64,000 bases of DNA from Stereocaulon alpinum. Lineage: Eukaryota > Ascomycota > Lecanoromycetes > Lecanorales > Stereocaulaceae. Made by a program: the position numbers and the translations under genes. Each line of letters opens with the position of its first letter. The first letter of the stretch is position 1. The stretch covers positions 186,001 through 250,000 of the forward strand of contig JAEUBA010000012.1 of NCBI GenBank assembly GCA_018257865.1, given 5' to 3'. Of this stretch, positions 60,371-64,000 are shown one piece after another. A model generated the notes under the pieces. The model was not told the origin of the DNA and searched no databases. It saw only the letters and a program-made list of their open reading frames with translations.

Positions 60371-60628
60371 ATTGTCTAGAGAACGGTGGAAGGGTGTCCT
60401 GTGAGCTATTAAATAGTGAAGACAGTGCTGATTGAAGGAGTATTTGACAAACCTGGGGCGCGGCTGCCGCGCTAAGACGGCAAGCGCTAGAGCCTATATC
60501 CGGCGCAGATCATATCGAAAGTAAACAATACGATTCAAGTCATCTTAGTGGCTCATACATGCTTTACTCTCCCATCGCGGGACAGGAAAGGTGAATATCG
60601 CATCTGCTGTTATTTCCGATAAGTTAAT

Positions 60629-62806
60629 ATGCTGGACTGGCTCACAGGGTCCTCGCGACCCGATGACGCACAGTATGCCCAATCAGGTGAGCTTCGCAGG
60701 ACACAAACCGGCATATACGCTCACTGAATCATAGATGAAGGCCAGTCATACCTTGAGGACCCACCAGATACACCTGCGCCATTGTTCGCAGTTCGCGCCT
60801 TCAAGACTGCAATATTCGGAACTCCACATCCAGTCGAGAGGGAGCCGAAACGCTTGACGCAGGGGTTGGAGAAAGCTCGAGCGGTTACGGATCAAGGGCG
60901 ATCAGAACAGCTAGAACATGGGAACGCCATAAATAAGGACATCACTTCCCCCAAAACGCTCATAGCCAAACCCAAGCTCGACCCGTTCTCCTCCCCAGCC
61001 AAAGGCATTCTCTTGACTCCTGGCACTGCAGCCACCCGTCGGAAAACGGTCTCCTTCTTGCATCTAGAGGGAACTATGCCGGAAGAAGCTGCCGAGCCCG
61101 CCGTCGAAGAGGTGGATCTACAAATTGACCCAGCCCTCACACCACCCAAGAAAGAGTCGGATGCACCCACACAAGAGCAACCTCGTCAAACCAAACTTAC
61201 CGTGAAATTGATTGAGCTGACTAAAAAGAAGCCGGGAAATAAGAATAACTTGATCGACTCGGATACGCGGCTGGCAAAGGTTGCGAAGACGCCTGATCAT
61301 ACCTTCGAAACCGACAGTCTTGAAAATACCCCGGACGTTACCGTAGATCTGGACCAACCGCGCTCGAGGTCAGGCCAGCACTGGAAAACAGAATATGAGC
61401 AGTACCATAGACGATCGAGTCGGGAAATCAAGCAAATCATAAGATATGGCCAGAACATTAAATCGTACGCCCTCAAGAAAGACTCGGAAGCCACGAGCTT
61501 AGCCGAAAAATTGGAGAAGGAATTGGCCAAAGTTGCACGTATGGAGAAGAGAGTGACGAATTTGGCGGCCCAATTGAATGCTTCTCAGTCACAAGGTCCG
61601 GAAGGGGAGACCGAACAGCAAAGGCTTGTTGGGGAATTGGCACAGCAGACAGCCTTGGCTATTCGCTATAAGCAGAAAGCAGATCAGTACAAGGCAGCCA
61701 TACAAGAACAAAATCAAGGCGAACCCCGGGATAACCATCAGAACGCCGTCCAAGCAGATGGCAGAGAGAACGCGAGGTCTCAGAGGCTGCAAGACCAACC
61801 AGACTTGACTGATGTCTCTTCGAATACCTTTTACCTACAAGCCCAGCTTGATGATCTACGCAAGACTTCTCAAGCAGCTGAAGATCACGCGAAGCAGCTG
61901 GAAAGAGAGAACAATGCGCTCAAGCGTAACCTGCTGAGAGTGAAAGAGGAGATGACGAGCTACGAGACGAGACGACATGCACGAGAAGACAATTTGAAGA
62001 AGAGGGAAGATAAGCATAAAACCCTGAGGAAAGAATGTGAGAAGCGGCTCGCTCAGCTTACATTTGAGCATCAAGAGCTGCTGCGAAAAGGGAATGAGTC
62101 GCCAAAGCGGGACGAGGTTGTCGAGATCCAGACAAATCAATCAGCCTATGGCAGGCACAGTGTTCGGGCAAATCGAAGACCGCCAGAAACAACTGTTGCT
62201 GAAAATGCTACGGCCATTGTTCAGGCCTCTGTCGTCGAAACACAAATCTCCAAACCATCCATATCTCCTCGCAAACGCAAGCCGCAAAACAATGCTGTTG
62301 ACATCTGGACCCTCAACAGCCCCAACGACGCCGCAATAGCCCAAGACGCCTTCCCAGAAACCACGCTGCTCCCTCCATCCAGCGTACGACACGATATCCA
62401 CCGCACCCTAAAAGAAATCGATCAAAACCTCGGCACAGAAAAGCAAGCCGAGTCCAAACCAACCCATCCCCCCATCAACCTCAAAGCCGAGTCCCCCCTA
62501 AAAGCACTAGCAATCGAAGCCAGAGAGCGCATGGAAACCCGCAAATCCTCACCACGCCCCAAAATGATCAACCTCACATCCAGCCCAGCGAAACTTCAAC
62601 CCTCAGCACCTGCTGATGTGACATATACGAAACCTTCCAGGGCGACTGTGGGCCGCTCGGCGAGTCTCATGTCTGCTATAGCAGGTAGCAGAACTAGCAC
62701 TATGGGTTCGGTGAGGGGGTCGGCGTTGCCGGCTGATAGGGCTGCTGCTGCGAAGGCGAGGTTGGCGAAGAGGAGTGCGGAGAAGAGGAGGCTGGTTAGT
62801 GCTTGA
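60629..62806 (+). CDS. CUT12: Spindle pole body-associated protein Cut12
   Basis: Two exons (60629-60686, 60735-62806) give 709 residues. Exon 1 encodes MLDWLTGSS...AQS; the 48-nt intron joins to DEGQSYLEDPPDTPAPLFAVRAFKTAIFGTP. The conserved N-terminal part includes LTPGTAATRRKTVSF (with a KTVSF motif resembling the PP1-binding KVxF site), and the Cut12 domain includes WKTEYEQYHRRSSREIKQII and YAL KKD. A long coiled coil follows (about residues 215-420), then a basic Ser/Pro-rich tail ending AKRSAEKRRLVSA. Family knowledge: in fission yeast Cut12 sits at the spindle pole body and links PP1 and Polo kinase to mitotic entry. The ATG at 60629 was chosen because MLxWLTG starts fungal orthologues. 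Confidence 0.88.
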
Positions 62807-63305
62807 GTATTAGGAGATATTGGATTTGGTTAGGAAAGGGTTTATGGAGCAGTGGGATTTGTGGCGGCGGGTTTTTGGTCGAAAGTTGGAGTCATTCTTA
62901 TCCATTATAGCGTTAGAGGAATCATTATTGGGGTACGGCCTCTTGCATTGTATTTTGGAAGGGCTCAAGTTTCCCACTTGAGTAGTATCGTGACTTGAAT
63001 GAGAATATCGTTTAATTACCTGCCTATCTGAGTGATGCCGCGCATATGTCCATGTGTTAGTTATTACAATGCCCAAGACCCGTCCCCGACCCCACGCTCC
63101 CTAGAGTGTTTACCGTATGGAACACCGTCTGTAAGCATGTAACATAGTGTCCGAGAGCCCCTGAACCGCACGCAAGAGTCCGGATAAGTATATCGTAGCC
63201 AGCCATCCAACGCCACGCAAACGCAACACCATTCGCTATGCCGCTTGTATGCCGCGTCACAGACTCCCATAAACCGCGCATGCAGCATGCTCGTCTGTAT
63301 CATTC
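62807..63305. other. Convergent spacer (CUT12 / CDC34)
   Basis: About 500 nt holding both 3' regions. AT-rich stretch at 62940-63060. No gene or element recognised. Confidence 0.5.
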
Positions 63306-64000
63306 TTAATCCTCCTCTTCATGGTCCTCGTCATCAGGCAAGCCGTCGTCGCCATCTTCCGTCATCTCCTCATCTGTATCGCTCCCGCCGAAATCGTCTT
63401 CTTCATCTGAATCGCACCAGAAATCTCGGTCGTCGCTGAGTTTTTCTTCTTTTTTCATTGTGGTGCTTTCGTGGGTTGGCATTACGAAGTCGGGGGGGAT
63501 GTCTGCTTTGCTCTTTTCTACGTCTTCTTTTACGCGCCGCTTGAAGGCTTCTAGGTCTTTGCGTAGCATTACGCCTGCGTCTACGTTTGCGGGTGACGAG
63601 CATTCTGCGTCGTCGAGGAGGGAGATTATGCTGATGAGGACGGATTCGACGCGTTGAGCGGGTGACCAGCGCTCGCCGGCTGATTCGCCGGACATCTCGT
63701 CATCGCCGGGCGCGTGGAGGATTGAGATGCAGAGTTTGCCGTCTGCGTAGATGTTTGGGTGGTAGAGGGGCCGGGTGAACTGGAAGGTGGGAGGGGCGTA
63801 GGGGTAGTTGTTGGGGAAGGTCATTTTGGCTTTGAAGTAGCCGCTGTAGTAGAGGGAGTCGGGGTTTATAACGATGAGGGCGACGTTCCAGTTGAATATG
63901 TCATCTTCGTTGAGCTCGAGGGTTGTTAGTGTGGGTCGTTTGATATGGGGAAAATGTGGGAGGGGGTCAGGGCGTACCTCGACGTTCACCCACTTCTCTT
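63306..64000 (-). CDS. CDC34: Ubiquitin-conjugating enzyme E2 of the Cdc34/Ubc3 type, 5' end cut by window
   Basis: The start lies beyond the right edge. The visible exon end (64000-63978) encodes EKWVNVE; intron 63977-63915 joins it to LNEDDIFNW. The E2 fold shows the HPNIYADGKLCISILH block with the catalytic Cys, followed by an acidic 12-residue insertion (HAPGDDEMSGESAGERW), the mark of Cdc34-class E2s. The C-terminal tail is long and highly acidic (DSDEEDDFGGSDTDEEM). Family knowledge: it works with SCF ligases to build K48 chains on cell-cycle regulators. The intron is 63 nt, a multiple of three, and free of stops, so unspliced RNA would add 21 in-frame residues. Confidence 0.93.
   Translation of the reverse strand, partial: EKWVNVEVRPDPLPHFPHIKRPTLTTLELNEDDIFNWNVALIVINPDSLYYSGYFKAKMTFPNNYPYAPPTFQFTRPLYHPNIYADGKLCISILHAPGDDEMSGESAGERWSPAQRVESVLISIISLLDDAECSSPANVDAGVMLRKDLEAFKRRVKEDVEKSKADIPPDFVMPTHESTTMKKEEKLSDDRDFWCDSDEEDDFGGSDTDEEMTEDGDDGLPDDEDHEEED

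Overview
The window is nuclear DNA of a filamentous ascomycete (Pezizomycotina). The class Dothideomycetes is my guess from gene style, not shown by the sequence. The grounds are short spliceosomal introns (about 43-80 nt, GT...AG, often with a CTAAC/CTGAC branch site), single genes scattered on both strands without operons, and proteins with long disordered tails typical of this group. There are no bacterial signals, no CRISPR array, no rRNA, and no intact tRNA or transposon that I can see.

Layout. The left edge (1-2.5 kb) holds the start of an MFS transporter gene (cut by the window) and a short-chain dehydrogenase that is visibly broken. Next come STE11 (MAPKKK, minus), a 3.2-kb gene-poor block, VPS18 (plus), a poorly defined small secreted-type gene, an NTA1-like amidase (plus) and SAC3 (minus, 16.4-21.0 kb). 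A second gene-poor block (21-24 kb) contains tRNA-like fragments. It is followed by a YDR124W-like helical-bundle protein (minus), a stretch with doubtful ORFs, a full-length ABCC transporter (minus), a UBA/UIM protein (minus) and PTH1 (plus).

From 39 kb the window becomes a dense housekeeping region: ESS2 (minus) head-to-head with POP8 (plus); PPT1 (minus) head-to-head with SPT4 (plus); an AT-hook protein (minus); SET2 (plus); mitochondrial GABA transaminase (plus) tail-to-tail with COQ8 (minus); MID1 (plus); CWC2 (minus) head-to-head with CUT12 (plus); and the 3' part of a CDC34-type E2 gene (minus) cut by the right edge.

Common themes. Many genes serve RNA polymerase II elongation and RNA handling (SPT4, SET2, SAC3, ESS2, CWC2, POP8). 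Others serve signalling and ion entry (STE11, MID1, PPT1), protein turnover (CDC34, UBA/UIM protein, NTA1-like) and vacuolar or mitochondrial function (VPS18, ABCC, COQ8, GABA transaminase). I found no biosynthetic gene cluster or defence system. The more unusual items are the decayed dehydrogenase, three introns that are a multiple of three and free of stops (VPS18, PPT1, CDC34), the tRNA-like halves in reversed order, the RS-dipeptide tract inside SET2, and several lineage-specific ORF candidates. Exon coordinates were worked out by eye from splice sites and family conservation; for most multi-exon genes the joined length is a multiple of three.
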